Source: Natronolimnohabitans innermongolicus JCM 12255 (GTDB lineage: Archaea; Halobacteriota; Halobacteria; Halobacteriales; Natrialbaceae). From it: a stretch of 64,000 bases of DNA. Under the pieces are notes generated by a model. It ran no database searches and was not told where the DNA came from. It saw only the letters and a list, made by a program, of their open reading frames with translations. The stretch covers positions 32,334 through 96,333 of the forward strand of contig NZ_AOHZ01000086.1 of assembly GCF_000337215.1 (NCBI RefSeq), in the 5' to 3' direction. The translations under genes were made by a program, and so were the position numbers. Shown here in pieces: positions 53,435-62,507 of this stretch (the first letter of the stretch is position 1; each line of letters begins with the position of its first letter).

Positions 53435-54187
53435 ATGACGGAACGATCGAACCAATCCGTTCGACGGGCCTTCAAACTCGTCGACGAACTCGCGGAGAAC
53501 GGTCCGAGGGGGGTCTCGGAGCTGGCGGATCAGCTCGACATGCCGGTGAGTACCGTCCACGACTACCTCCAGGCGCTCATCGCGACGGGATACGTCACGA
53601 AGGACGAATCGGCGTACAAGACGACGACGCGATTTTTGGAGGTCGGTCACCGTCAGTGCCACCGGCTCGAGGTGTTCAAAGCGGTCCGTGACGAACTCGA
53701 GACGGTCGCCGAGGAGACGGGCGAACACGCGACGCTGCTGATCGAAGAGGACGATCAGGCTGTGATCGTCGCCGTCCAGGAGGGACCCGACGCGATCAAT
53801 CTGTTCGCCTACCCGGGCGCGCGGATGCCGTTGCACGCGACGGCGCCTGGAAAGGCGATGCTCGCACACATGCCGACGGAACGCGTCACCGACATCATCG
53901 ATCGACACGGCCTGGTCGAAGTGACCCCGCAAACCGTCACCGACCCCGACGTGCTGTTCGATCAACTCGAGGACGTCCGCAGTCAGGGGTACGCGATCGA
54001 TGTCGGGGAGCGCATCGCTGGGATGGTCTGTATCGCGGCGCCGATTCTCGACAAGAACGACCGGATTCGGGGAGCGATCTGCGTCTGCGGTCCGCGGAGC
54101 CGACTCGACGAGGACCGACGGTCCGAAATCGCGGACGTCGCACAGCGAGCGGCGAACGTGACGCAGGTGAATCTGGACTACGTCTGA
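53435..54187 (+). CDS. IclR family transcriptional regulator
   Basis: A 250-residue IclR regulator. The winged helix SVRRAFKLVDEL and LADQLDMPVSTVHDYLQAL is followed by the effector domain with MPLHATAPGKAMLAHM and IAGMVCIAAPILDKNDRIRGAICVCGP. It differs clearly from the IclR protein encoded at 37102 and probably senses a different metabolite. The ATG at 53435 is preferred over a GTG at 53423. It is convergent with an LLM-class oxidoreductase gene and stands at the start of the second acyl-CoA block (54-64 kb). Confidence 0.9.
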   Translation: MTERSNQSVRRAFKLVDELAENGPRGVSELADQLDMPVSTVHDYLQALIATGYVTKDESAYKTTTRFLEVGHRQCHRLEVFKAVRDELETVAEETGEHATLLIEEDDQAVIVAVQEGPDAINLFAYPGARMPLHATAPGKAMLAHMPTERVTDIIDRHGLVEVTPQTVTDPDVLFDQLEDVRSQGYAIDVGERIAGMVCIAAPILDKNDRIRGAICVCGPRSRLDEDRRSEIADVAQRAANVTQVNLDYV

Positions 54188-54216
54188 GATCGACCGGTCG
54201 TCTCCGGCCGCTGTCG

Positions 54217-55200
54217 TTATTCGTCCGCGACCGGAGCGAGCGCTTCGATCGTCCCCTCGGCCAGGTTGTCGGCCGCCTGTTCGGGAATCGTCAACAGCGG
54301 CCGATCGACCGGCGTCTCGGCGACGAGGTCGCGGAGTCGCTGGCGTGCGGTATCGGGGGTTCCCGCGACGCCGAGGTCGTCGACCATCTCGTCGCTGACG
54401 AGGCCGGCGGCTTCGCCGCGGTCGCCGTTTCGCCAGGCGTCGGCGACGCGCTCGGCGCGGTCGGGAAACGCCGTCGCGATCGCGTTCCGGTAGCCGTCCG
54501 CGCTGCCGGCGTAGTAGGCGATGTGACCGCGCACGGCGTCGTAGGCCGCTGTCTCGTCCTCGCTCACCGCCGCTGGGACGTACGGGGCGATCGTGATCTC
54601 GTCGGGATCGCGCCCCGCCTCGCGCGCCGTCTCCTCGATGTTCTCGAAGGCGTCCTCGAGCCCGGAGAAGGGGATGTTGTGGGGCATCCAGCCGTCGCAG
54701 AGGCGGCCGACGACGCGACGGTTCGCCGGCCCGAGCGCCGCGTGATAGATCGGGACGTTCCGGTCGACCGGCGGCACGCCGTCGACGGAGAGCAGTTCGC
54801 CGTCGTAGTCGACGGGTTCGTCGCCGGTCAGAATCTGCTGCATCACTTCGATGGTCTCGTGAGCGCGGCGAACGGGTCGTTCGAACGCCATTCCGTGGAT
54901 GTTTTCGACGGCGGTCGGCGTGCTCGTGCCGACACCGACGGACGCGCGCCCGTCGGAGATCCGATCGAGCGTCGCCGCGGTCATCGCGAGGACCGCGGGC
55001 GTGCGCGAGAAGACGTTCACGATCGCGGTTCCGATCTCGACGTCGTCCGTTCGGGCGGCGATCTCCGAGAGCTTGACAACTGAGCTCGTTCCCCAGAGTT
55101 CGCCCATCCAGACGGAGTCGTATCCCCGTGTTTCCGCTTCGATCGCGAGGTCGGTCGGGTCGTGCTCGCCGGTGCGCGGGATTACTAGGCCGAGGTGCAT
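54217..55200 (-). CDS. LLM-class F420-dependent oxidoreductase
   Basis: A 327-residue luciferase-like TIM-barrel protein, a paralogue of the one encoded at 17403. MHLGLVIPRTGEHDPTDLA, DSVWMGELWGTSSVV and ASVGVGTSTP match the F420-binding class. The ATG at 55200 is selected because ATTTATCAAA lies 28 nt upstream and family similarity begins there. The likely reaction is F420-linked oxidation or reduction of an alcohol, aldehyde or acyl intermediate; the substrate is unknown. Confidence 0.85.
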   Translation of the reverse strand: MHLGLVIPRTGEHDPTDLAIEAETRGYDSVWMGELWGTSSVVKLSEIAARTDDVEIGTAIVNVFSRTPAVLAMTAATLDRISDGRASVGVGTSTPTAVENIHGMAFERPVRRAHETIEVMQQILTGDEPVDYDGELLSVDGVPPVDRNVPIYHAALGPANRRVVGRLCDGWMPHNIPFSGLEDAFENIEETAREAGRDPDEITIAPYVPAAVSEDETAAYDAVRGHIAYYAGSADGYRNAIATAFPDRAERVADAWRNGDRGEAAGLVSDEMVDDLGVAGTPDTARQRLRDLVAETPVDRPLLTIPEQAADNLAEGTIEALAPVADE

Positions 55201-55291
55201 ACCTCCCGTTCGACGGTTGGTTTGATAAATCATTCCAAGAGACGTGTGACCCGGAACCACGGGGCCGGCCGCTACGTCCCTCGACGGGGCC

Positions 55292-56080
55292 CTACCGGCC
55301 GACGAAATCGGGGTCCTCGCCGCCGAGGAACGCCTCGAGTCCGCGTTCGTAGTCCTCCGTTCGGGCCGCCTCGGCGATGGAGTCGGCCTCCGCGGAGAGC
55401 TGCGACTCGAGGGAGCGTTCGTAGCTGTCGGTCAGCAATCGAGTGGCCGTTCCGAGCGCCTGCGTCGGTCCGGAGGCGAGGTCGCTCGCGAGCGACTGGA
55501 GGCGCTCGTCGAACTCGTCGGCGGGCGCGACTTCGGTCGCGAGCCCGAGTTCGACGGCCTCCTCGGGGCCGATCGGCTCGTCCGTGAGGACGATCTCCTT
55601 CGCGGTTCGCAGGCCGACGAGTCGCGGCAAGAAGAACGTGGCTCCGCCGTCGCCCGTCAGGCCGATCCCCGGGTACGCGAACTTCAGCGTCGCGTCCTCC
55701 CCGAGCACGACGAGGTCCGGCAGCAGGGCGAGGCTGAAGCCGATCCCGGCGGCGATCCCGTTGACCCCGCCGATCACCGGCGTCTCCGTGCGGTGGAACG
55801 CGACGATCGCTTCGTGGGCGCGCCCGGCCAGCGTGCGAAGCGTCGCCGCGTCGGACGCGTCGCCCTCGAGCTGAGAGAGGTCGGCTCCGGCGCCGAAGAA
55901 GTCGCCGTCGTGGGTCAGGACGATGCACCTGACCGACTCGTCGGCCCCGAGCGCGGACGCGACCGCGATCAGTTCGTCGGCCATCTCGAGGGTCAGCGCG
56001 TTTCGACCGGCGGTGCTTGCGAGCGTTACCGTCGCGACGCCGTCGTCGCGCTCGACGGTGAGATTCTCGTAGTCCGGCAT
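55292..56080 (-). CDS. Enoyl-CoA hydratase/isomerase, PaaG-like
   Basis: A 262-residue crotonase-fold protein. The oxyanion segment DFFGAGADLSQL is present. Both hydratase glutamates are absent (AAGIGFSLALLPD and FAYPGIGLTGDGG), but the Asp in GLTGDGG matches the catalytic Asp of PaaG-type 2,3-/3,4-enoyl-CoA isomerases. It may therefore shift double bonds in unsaturated or ring-opened aromatic acyl-CoAs rather than add water. The ATG at 56080 begins the conserved part. It follows the CoA-transferase gene on the same strand. Confidence 0.85.
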   Translation of the reverse strand: MPDYENLTVERDDGVATVTLASTAGRNALTLEMADELIAVASALGADESVRCIVLTHDGDFFGAGADLSQLEGDASDAATLRTLAGRAHEAIVAFHRTETPVIGGVNGIAAGIGFSLALLPDLVVLGEDATLKFAYPGIGLTGDGGATFFLPRLVGLRTAKEIVLTDEPIGPEEAVELGLATEVAPADEFDERLQSLASDLASGPTQALGTATRLLTDSYERSLESQLSAEADSIAEAARTEDYERGLEAFLGGEDPDFVGR

Positions 56081-56216
56081 GTCGATCGGCGGTTCGGTGC
56101 GCCGGGAGTTAACTGTTTTCGACCGCGACCGGACGCCTGCCGTCCGTCGGTTCCGGCGCATCCGTGCTCTGCACCCCGTCTGCGGACGCACCGACGACTC
56201 GGTGCGACGAGTCGTC

Positions 56217-57791
56217 TCAGTCGATCGCGTCGGTCAGGTCCATCGGCTCGGCGCGGAACAGCCGCGGATCCATCTCGGCGACGTCCTCCGCGACGATCGG
56301 GTCGCACTCGAGGCGGTCGAGCACGTCCGCCTCGCGGTCGACGCCCGGGGCGACTTCGACGAGTGTGAGCCCCTCCTCGCGGAGTTCGAAGACGGCGCGT
56401 TCGGTGACGTAGACGACGGACTGGTCGATCTCGCGCGCGTACTCTCCACTGAAGGTGACCTGCTCGACGGCGTCGAGGAACTTCGGCTGGTCGCCCTCGC
56501 GTTCGATCGAGAGCTCGCCGTCGCCCGCGTCGATCTCGAGTCCGCCCGCCGTGAGCGTACCACAGAAGACGACCTGGTCCGCGTTCTGCGTGATGTTGAT
56601 GAACCCGCCACAGCCGGGCAGCTGGGAGCCGAAGCGACTGACGTTGATGTTACCCTCGGCGTCGACCTGGGCCATTCCCAGGAAGCCGTAGTCGAGCCCG
56701 CCGCCGTCGTAGAAATCGAACTGCTGGGTCGAACTGACCAGCGCCTCGTGGCCGCTCGCCGTTCCGAAGCTGATCCCGCCGGAGGCCGATCCCCCGATCG
56801 GCCCGGACTCGACGGTCTGGGTGATCTCGTCGGCGATGCCACCCGCGGCGGCGACCTCGGGGATGCGTTCGGGGACGCCGACGCCGAGGTTGATCACGGA
56901 GTCGGCGGCGAGCTCCATCGCGGCGCGGCGAGCGATGATCGTGCGCTCGTCGAGGTCGTCGACCGAGGCGTCGCCACCGTCGGCTGCGTCTCCCGTTGGC
57001 GGACGGATTTCGCCGCTGTAGGCCGGGTTGTACGACTCGGCGTAGGTCTGTGGGTGGTGGGAGGCAGGCGCCTCGACGACCGCGTCGACGAGTACGCCCG
57101 GGATGGCCACGTCCGCGGGGTCGAGCGTCCCCGTCTCGGTGACCCGCTCGACTTGAACGATGACGGTCCCGCCGGAGTTGTGAGCCGCCTGGGCCATCGC
57201 CAGCACGTTCGACTCGAGGGCCTCCCGTTCCATCGTCACGTTACCGTTCTCGTCGGCGGTCGTCCCGCGGAGGATCGCGACGTCGATCGGCACCGACTCG
57301 TAGAAGAGGTACTCCTCGCCGTCGATCATGACGAGGTTGACGAGGTCCTCGTCCGTGACGTCGTTCGCCTTCCCGCCGTCCTGTCGCGGATCGACGAACG
57401 TGCCCAGCCCGACGTGGGTGAGTGTGCCGGGTTTACCCGCCGCGGTGTCGCGGAGGAGGTGATCCATCGCGCCGAAGGGAAAGTTGTACGCCTCGACGTC
57501 GTTCGCGACGATTCGCTCCATCAGGTCCGGCGTGAAACCCCAGTGGCTGGCGATGGTGCGCTCGATCATTCCGTCCTGGACCAGATGTGAGATCCCCCGA
57601 CCCTGACGGTCACCCTCGGCCGCGGGGTGATAGAGCGTGAGGTCGCCGGGCGAGCCGGTTTCGGCGTAGCGTTCGCCCAGTCCCTCGAGTACGTATTCCG
57701 GAATGCCGACGGCGACGAATCCGCCGACGCCGACGGTGTCCCCGTCCTCGATCCGTTCGATTGCCGCGTCTCTGGGCTGCAAGACTGACAT
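56217..57791 (-). CDS. Class I CoA-transferase, single-chain alpha-beta fusion
   Basis: A 524-residue acetate/propionate CoA-transferase-type enzyme in which the two usual subunits are fused. The first half has DGDTVGVGGFVAVGIPEYVLEGL and the second has INLGVGVPERIPEVAA. TVESGPIGG contains the catalytic Glu that forms the glutamyl-CoA thioester. It transfers CoA from a donor such as acetyl-CoA to another acid. The ATG at 57791 starts the conserved region (MSVLQPRDAAIERIEDG). It is divergent from the ACAD gene at 57880 and upstream of the PaaG-like gene. Confidence 0.9.
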   Translation of the reverse strand: MSVLQPRDAAIERIEDGDTVGVGGFVAVGIPEYVLEGLGERYAETGSPGDLTLYHPAAEGDRQGRGISHLVQDGMIERTIASHWGFTPDLMERIVANDVEAYNFPFGAMDHLLRDTAAGKPGTLTHVGLGTFVDPRQDGGKANDVTDEDLVNLVMIDGEEYLFYESVPIDVAILRGTTADENGNVTMEREALESNVLAMAQAAHNSGGTVIVQVERVTETGTLDPADVAIPGVLVDAVVEAPASHHPQTYAESYNPAYSGEIRPPTGDAADGGDASVDDLDERTIIARRAAMELAADSVINLGVGVPERIPEVAAAGGIADEITQTVESGPIGGSASGGISFGTASGHEALVSSTQQFDFYDGGGLDYGFLGMAQVDAEGNINVSRFGSQLPGCGGFINITQNADQVVFCGTLTAGGLEIDAGDGELSIEREGDQPKFLDAVEQVTFSGEYAREIDQSVVYVTERAVFELREEGLTLVEVAPGVDREADVLDRLECDPIVAEDVAEMDPRLFRAEPMDLTDAID

Positions 57792-57879
57792 GCGTCTGAG
57801 GCTGGGGACGACTCCCATTTCTACCTGTCCATTCCCGGAGGATCGCACACTTTAGTATCCCGCTCGCGAATGCGTCAGT

Positions 57880-59004
57880 ATGGAGCTTACCAGCGAACAG
57901 GAACTCATTCGAGACACGATCCGCGACTTCGTCGAGAACGAAGTCGGCGAGAACGTCCGCGAACTCGACGAGGAACAGACGTTCCCGGAGGACGTCTGGG
58001 ACGGACTCGCGGAGCTGGACTTCACGGGGATGACCGTGCCGGAGGAGTACGGCGGGCTCGACGTTGACGAGGTGACCTACAGCTTGATCAACGAGGAACT
58101 GGCCTACGGCCACCTCGCGGTCGCGACGGCGCTGTCGGTCCACTGTCTCGCGACCTCGTGTATCCGACAGTTCGGCTCCGACGCCCACAAAGAACGGTGG
58201 CTGCCGGAGATGGTCGACGGCCGCCCCGTCGGCGCGTTCGCCCTCTCGGAACCCGACGCGGGATCGAACCCAGCTCAGATGAGTACGGAGGCCCGGACGG
58301 ACGGCGACGAGTACGTCATCAACGGGAAGAAACAGTGGATCACCAACGGCGAACGCGCCGGCGTCGTCATCCTCTTCGCCAAGACCGACGCCGACGACCC
58401 CGACACCGTCACGCAGTTTCTGGTCCCCAAGGACGTTGACGGACTCGAGGTCGGGAAGAAAGAGGACAAGCTCGGGCTCCGGGCGAGCGACACGACGACG
58501 CTCATCTTCGACGACGTCCGCATTCCGGCCGAGAACCGCCTGACGGAGGTCGGCGCCGGGCTCAAGGCCGCCTTCTCGATCCTGACCGGCGGGCGGATCG
58601 CGATCGCGAGCCAGGCCGTCGGCGTCGCGCAGGCGGCGCTGGACGCGGCCGTCGCGTACGCCAACGAGCGCGAACAGTTCGGCCAGCCGATCGTCGAACA
58701 CCAGGCGATCGGCCAGAAGCTCGCTGACATGCAGACCGACGTCCAGGCGTCGCGACTGCTCACCCGCGACGCGGCCCGGAAGAACGATGACGGCGTCGAT
58801 CCGATGTCGGCGGCCATGGCGAAGTACTTCGCGAGCGAGACGGCCGTCGACGTCGCCAACGAGGCCGTCCAGGTCCACGGCGGCTACGGCTACACGAAGG
58901 ACTTCGACGTCGAGCGCTACTACCGGGACGCCAAGATCACGACGATCTACGAGGGGACCTCCGAGATCCAGAAGAAGATCATCGCGCGACACCTGACGGA
59001 GTAA
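57880..59004 (+). CDS. Acyl-CoA dehydrogenase (short/medium-chain type)
   Basis: A 374-residue canonical acyl-CoA dehydrogenase, the most conventional in the window. The flavin loop is SEPDAGSN near residue 125, followed by YVINGKKQWITNG, and ITTIYEGTSEIQKKIIARHL carries the catalytic Glu in the medium-chain position. The alternative helix position is Gly (LTGGRIAIAS). It oxidises a short or medium acyl-CoA, reducing ETF. A CTTTAGTAT box lies about 28 nt before the ATG. It is convergent with the 3-hydroxyacyl-CoA dehydrogenase gene at 59175. Confidence 0.94.
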   Translation: MELTSEQELIRDTIRDFVENEVGENVRELDEEQTFPEDVWDGLAELDFTGMTVPEEYGGLDVDEVTYSLINEELAYGHLAVATALSVHCLATSCIRQFGSDAHKERWLPEMVDGRPVGAFALSEPDAGSNPAQMSTEARTDGDEYVINGKKQWITNGERAGVVILFAKTDADDPDTVTQFLVPKDVDGLEVGKKEDKLGLRASDTTTLIFDDVRIPAENRLTEVGAGLKAAFSILTGGRIAIASQAVGVAQAALDAAVAYANEREQFGQPIVEHQAIGQKLADMQTDVQASRLLTRDAARKNDDGVDPMSAAMAKYFASETAVDVANEAVQVHGGYGYTKDFDVERYYRDAKITTIYEGTSEIQKKIIARHLTE

Positions 59005-59174
59005 CTTCCTCGCCCCTCGAGTTCCGATCGTCCCTCGAAATCGATCCGCACCCATCTCGAGTCGCCCGTCTCTGCGACCGTTACGTCCCCCCTCGTCCCT
59101 CGAGTTCCGATCGTCCGTCGGGACGATCCGAAACCGGCAGCGACGAGCGCCGCGACGGGTCGCCGCTTGCCCGC

Positions 59175-60029
59175 CTACTCGTACTCGTAGAACCCTTCGC
59201 CGGTCTTCTTGCCGAGGTCGCCGGCCTCGACTTTGCGTTTGAGGAGGTACGCCGGTTTGTAGCGGTCGCCCAGCTCTTCGTGGAGCGTCTCGGTGGCGTG
59301 CAGGCAGACGTCGAGACCGATGTGATCGGCGAGCGTCAGCGGTCCCATCGGGACGTTCGTCCCGAGTTCCATGCCGGCGTCGATGTCCTCTTTCGTGGCG
59401 ACGCCCTCGTCGTAGGCCCGAATCCCCTCGTTGATCCACGGCATCAGAATGCGGTTGGTGACGAATCCGGGCTTGTCGTCGGACTCCCAGGTCGTCTTCT
59501 CGAGATCTTCGGCCACTTCGTGGGCCAGATCGACGATCCCGTTGGTTGTCTTCTCGCCGACGACGACCTCGACACCCTCCATCACGGGCACGGGATTCAT
59601 GAAGTGAAGGCCGACCACGCGCTCGGGGTGCTCGAGGGCCGACGCGATCGAGGTGATCGAGAGCGTGCTCGTGTTCGTCGCGAGCACCGCGTCATCGTCG
59701 CAGACGCCCTCGAGGTCCGCGAAGATGTCCTGTTTCACCGCGAGGTTCTCGAGCGCCGCTTCGACGACGAGGTCGCAGTCCGCGAGGTCCTCGAGCGACG
59801 TCGTCCCCTCGATTCGGCTGCGGATCGTCTCGGGGTCCGCCGGAAGCGCGTCGCGGTCCTCGAGCCGCGAGAGACTGTCGTCGATGGTCTCGAAGCCGTT
59901 CTCGACGAACTCGCTCTCGATGTCCCGCATCACGACGTCGTAGCCGTGGGTGGCGGCGACCTGTGCGATACCACTGCCCATCGTTCCGGCGCCAACGACG
60001 CCGATACGATCGATTGTCTCGACAACCAT
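59175..60029 (-). CDS. 3-Hydroxybutyryl/3-hydroxyacyl-CoA dehydrogenase
   Basis: A 284-residue enzyme of normal length. The NAD loop GAGTMGSGIAQVAA is near residue 12, NTSTLSIT near 118 and VGLHFMNPVPVMEGVEVV with catalytic His and Glu near 138. The ending KKTGEGFYEYE is typical. It oxidises 3-hydroxyacyl-CoA with NAD. The ATG at 60029 is supported by a CTTATGG box about 28 nt upstream. It is divergent from the thiolase gene at 60154, so the two successive beta-oxidation steps share one promoter region. Confidence 0.92.
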   Translation of the reverse strand: MVVETIDRIGVVGAGTMGSGIAQVAATHGYDVVMRDIESEFVENGFETIDDSLSRLEDRDALPADPETIRSRIEGTTSLEDLADCDLVVEAALENLAVKQDIFADLEGVCDDDAVLATNTSTLSITSIASALEHPERVVGLHFMNPVPVMEGVEVVVGEKTTNGIVDLAHEVAEDLEKTTWESDDKPGFVTNRILMPWINEGIRAYDEGVATKEDIDAGMELGTNVPMGPLTLADHIGLDVCLHATETLHEELGDRYKPAYLLKRKVEAGDLGKKTGEGFYEYE

Positions 60030-60153
60030 CGTGCGATGGTCGTCCAACGGCGACCATAAGTGTAGCGACTCCGTCGACCGTCGACCGCCGTCGCCGGTCG
60101 GACGAGGACGATACACATATGCCGACGGCCGCGAAAGGTCGACGTGGTAGCAA

Positions 60154-61320
60154 ATGTCGAAGGCATTCATCGCCGGAGCAGGGACGACTGCGTTCGGATC
60201 GTTCCCCGATCGGACGGGACGAGAACTGTTCGCCGAGGCCGGCCGCGTCGCCCTCGACGACGCCGGGCTCTCGCCCGACGCCGTCGACGAGGTGTACTAC
60301 GGTAACTTCGTCGGGACGCTGGCGGAGAACCAGGGTCACCAGGGCCCGCTCGCCGCCGAGGCGCTCGGCACCACCGCCCCGTCGCGACGGATCGAAAGCG
60401 CCTGCGCCTCGAGCGGGTTGGCCGTGCGAGACGCCGTTCGGGCCGTTCGCAGCGGCGAGGCCGACCTCGTCGTCGCCGGCGGAATGGAACGGATGAGCAA
60501 CATGGGTACCGCCGGCGCGACCGACGGGCTGGCCCGCGCGGCGGACGACCTGTTCGAGATCAGGGCCGGCGTCACCTTCCCCGCGGCCTACGCGCTGATG
60601 GCGCGGGCGTACTTCGAGACCTTCGGCGGCGACCGCGAGGACCTCGCGGCGATCGCCGTCAAGAACCACGACAACGCCCTCGCCAACGATCACGCGCACC
60701 TCCAGGAGTCGATCGCGGTCGAGGACGTCCTCGAGGCGCCGGCGATCGCGGCCCCGCTCGGGCTGTACGACGCCTGTCCGATCAGCGACGGCGCGGCCGC
60801 GGTCGTGCTGGCGTCGCCGGCGTACGCCGCCGAACACGACCTCGACGCTGGCGTCGCCGTCACCGGCTCCGGCCACGGCGGCGACACGATGGCGCTGCAA
60901 GACCGCGACTCGCTGGCGACGACGCCGGCGACCCGCGAGGCGGCGGTGACGGCCTACGACGAGGCGGGAATCGATCCCGACGACGTCGATCTGGCCGAGG
61001 TCCACGACTGCTTTACGATCGCCGAGGTGCTCGCGCTCGAGGGGCTCGGACTCTACGGCTACGGGGAAGCGATCGGCGCGGCGGCACGCGGCGACACGCG
61101 ACGGGACGGCTCGCTGCCGGTCAATCTCTCGGGCGGCCTGAAGGCCAAGGGGCACCCGGTCGGCGCGACCGGTGCGGCCCAGATCGCGGCCGTCAGTTCG
61201 CTGCTCGAGGGTACCCATCCACGTTCGGACGCGCTCGAGGACGCGACCGTCGGCGTGGCACACAACGCCGGCGGCACCGTCGCCAGTGCGACCGTTCACG
61301 TGCTGGAGGTGGTCGCATGA
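60154..61320 (+). CDS. Thiolase (SCP2/acetyl-CoA acetyltransferase type)
   Basis: A 388-residue thiolase with the acylated Cys in ESACASSGLA near residue 88, VHDCFTIAEV near 290 and GHPVGATGAAQIAA near 335. It should split 3-oxoacyl-CoA into acetyl-CoA and a shortened acyl-CoA. Its stop overlaps the start of the DUF35 gene by ATGA (61317-61320). Of the three thiolase-fold proteins here it looks the most clearly catalytic, with the one at 30640. Confidence 0.93.
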   Translation: MSKAFIAGAGTTAFGSFPDRTGRELFAEAGRVALDDAGLSPDAVDEVYYGNFVGTLAENQGHQGPLAAEALGTTAPSRRIESACASSGLAVRDAVRAVRSGEADLVVAGGMERMSNMGTAGATDGLARAADDLFEIRAGVTFPAAYALMARAYFETFGGDREDLAAIAVKNHDNALANDHAHLQESIAVEDVLEAPAIAAPLGLYDACPISDGAAAVVLASPAYAAEHDLDAGVAVTGSGHGGDTMALQDRDSLATTPATREAAVTAYDEAGIDPDDVDLAEVHDCFTIAEVLALEGLGLYGYGEAIGAAARGDTRRDGSLPVNLSGGLKAKGHPVGATGAAQIAAVSSLLEGTHPRSDALEDATVGVAHNAGGTVASATVHVLEVVA

Positions 61321-61706
61321 GCGAACACAGTGACGCGAGCGACGGCGAGTACGACGAGTTCCTCGACGCGCTCGCGGACGGCCGCGGCTACTACTACGCG
61401 TGCTCGAACGGACACGAGACGGTGCCACCTCGACAGGTTTGCCCGCACTGCGGCGATCGCGACCTCGAGCGCGAACCGTTGCCCGAGACTGGCGAGATCG
61501 TCACCCACACGACGGTCACCGTCCCGTCGCCGCGGTTTGCGGACGAGGCGCCGTACGTCACCGCCGTCGCGTCGGTCGGCCCCGTCAGGCTCACCGGAAT
61601 TGTCCGCGGGATCGAACCGGACGACGTCGCCGTCGGGCGGGACGTCACCGTGACCGTCGAGTCGACCGAGGCGGCCGACGATCGCACCATCGTCTTCCGT
61701 CCGTAG
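61317..61706 (+). CDS. DUF35 OB-fold/zinc-ribbon protein
   Basis: A 129-residue DUF35 protein. The zinc knuckle reads CSNGH and CPHC near residues 28 and 42, so one Cys of the first pair is missing or replaced by His. The OB part (GEIVTHTTVTVPSPRF, LTGIVRGIEPDDVAVGRDVTV) is intact. It is coupled to the thiolase by a 4-nt overlap and followed one base later by a thioesterase gene. It is likely an accessory subunit that helps the thiolase bind its acyl-CoA. Confidence 0.87.
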   Translation: MSEHSDASDGEYDEFLDALADGRGYYYACSNGHETVPPRQVCPHCGDRDLEREPLPETGEIVTHTTVTVPSPRFADEAPYVTAVASVGPVRLTGIVRGIEPDDVAVGRDVTVTVESTEAADDRTIVFRP

Positions 61707-61707
61707 C

Positions 61708-62124
61708 ATGCCACACGAAACGCCCATCACCGTCGACTGGGGCGATACCGACGCTGGCGGGCTCATCTACTACCCGCGGTTCTTCCACTTCGTCATCGTG
61801 GGGCTCAACGACTACTTCGCGCCGGCGACCGACGGCGAGCACCCGATGGAATCGTACCGTAGGGAGGGGTACGTGCTGCCGGCCGTCGACGCATCGGCGT
61901 CGTTTCACTCGCCGCTGCGGGCCGGCGACGAGGCCGTGATCGAGACGACCGTCGTCGACAGCGGCTCCGCGTCGTTGACCGTCGCGTTCGCCGTCGCTCG
62001 CGCCGAGACCGGCGACCCCGTCGCCGACGGCGAGGTGTCGTTCGTCTTCGTCGACGACTCGTTCGACGCAACGCCGCTCCCCGAAGAGCTCCGCGAGTGC
62101 ATTCGCGAACGGGGAGACGACTGA
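61708..62124 (+). CDS. Hot-dog acyl-CoA thioesterase (4-hydroxybenzoyl-CoA type)
   Basis: A 138-residue hot-dog protein. DWGDTDAGGLIYYPRFFHF near the N-terminus is the signature of the 4-hydroxybenzoyl-CoA thioesterase/YbgC branch, with the catalytic Asp in DTDAGG. It hydrolyses acyl-CoAs and may prevent CoA from being trapped in slowly used esters. It begins one base after the DUF35 stop, so thiolase, DUF35 and thioesterase form one operon. Confidence 0.87.
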   Translation: MPHETPITVDWGDTDAGGLIYYPRFFHFVIVGLNDYFAPATDGEHPMESYRREGYVLPAVDASASFHSPLRAGDEAVIETTVVDSGSASLTVAFAVARAETGDPVADGEVSFVFVDDSFDATPLPEELRECIRERGDD

Positions 62125-62507
62125 TTCGGATTGCTGTCCCGATGTCCCGGCGCAACCGCGACCCGAGCGGCGGTTACACCGGAACTGACGGACAGTAAAC
62201 CGTCTGAGACGGCCCTCCCTCCGCTTCTGTCTTCGATTCGCTCCGTTCACGACCGTCAGTTCCGGCCAACCGCAGGACGGGGTGGCGGGCCGGTAGAACG
62301 GTGTGATACGTCGGACGGTACGACACAGAGACGGTGTTCGGACGAACGCGAACCGTCCCGGCAAGCGACGCGAGAGCCAACGGTCTCCCAGTACGGGCGT
62401 GAATACGGAGAAGAAACGGGGACGAGGACGAGAACAAGAACGAGTACGTCGGTCGCCCCGAGGGTCGACTCGAGACGGGGTACCGAATTTCGTGCCGAAC
62501 GGTCGAC
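62125..62507. other. Intergenic region
   Basis: A 383-bp gap between the convergent thioesterase and ligase genes. No convincing gene or repeat is visible; one frame stays open across much of it but has no recognisable coding pattern. Confidence 0.5.

Noticed and set aside
56079..57590. 503-codon plus-strand frame opposite the CoA-transferase gene
   Set aside because: Antisense shadow; the minus frame contains the class I transferase motifs.
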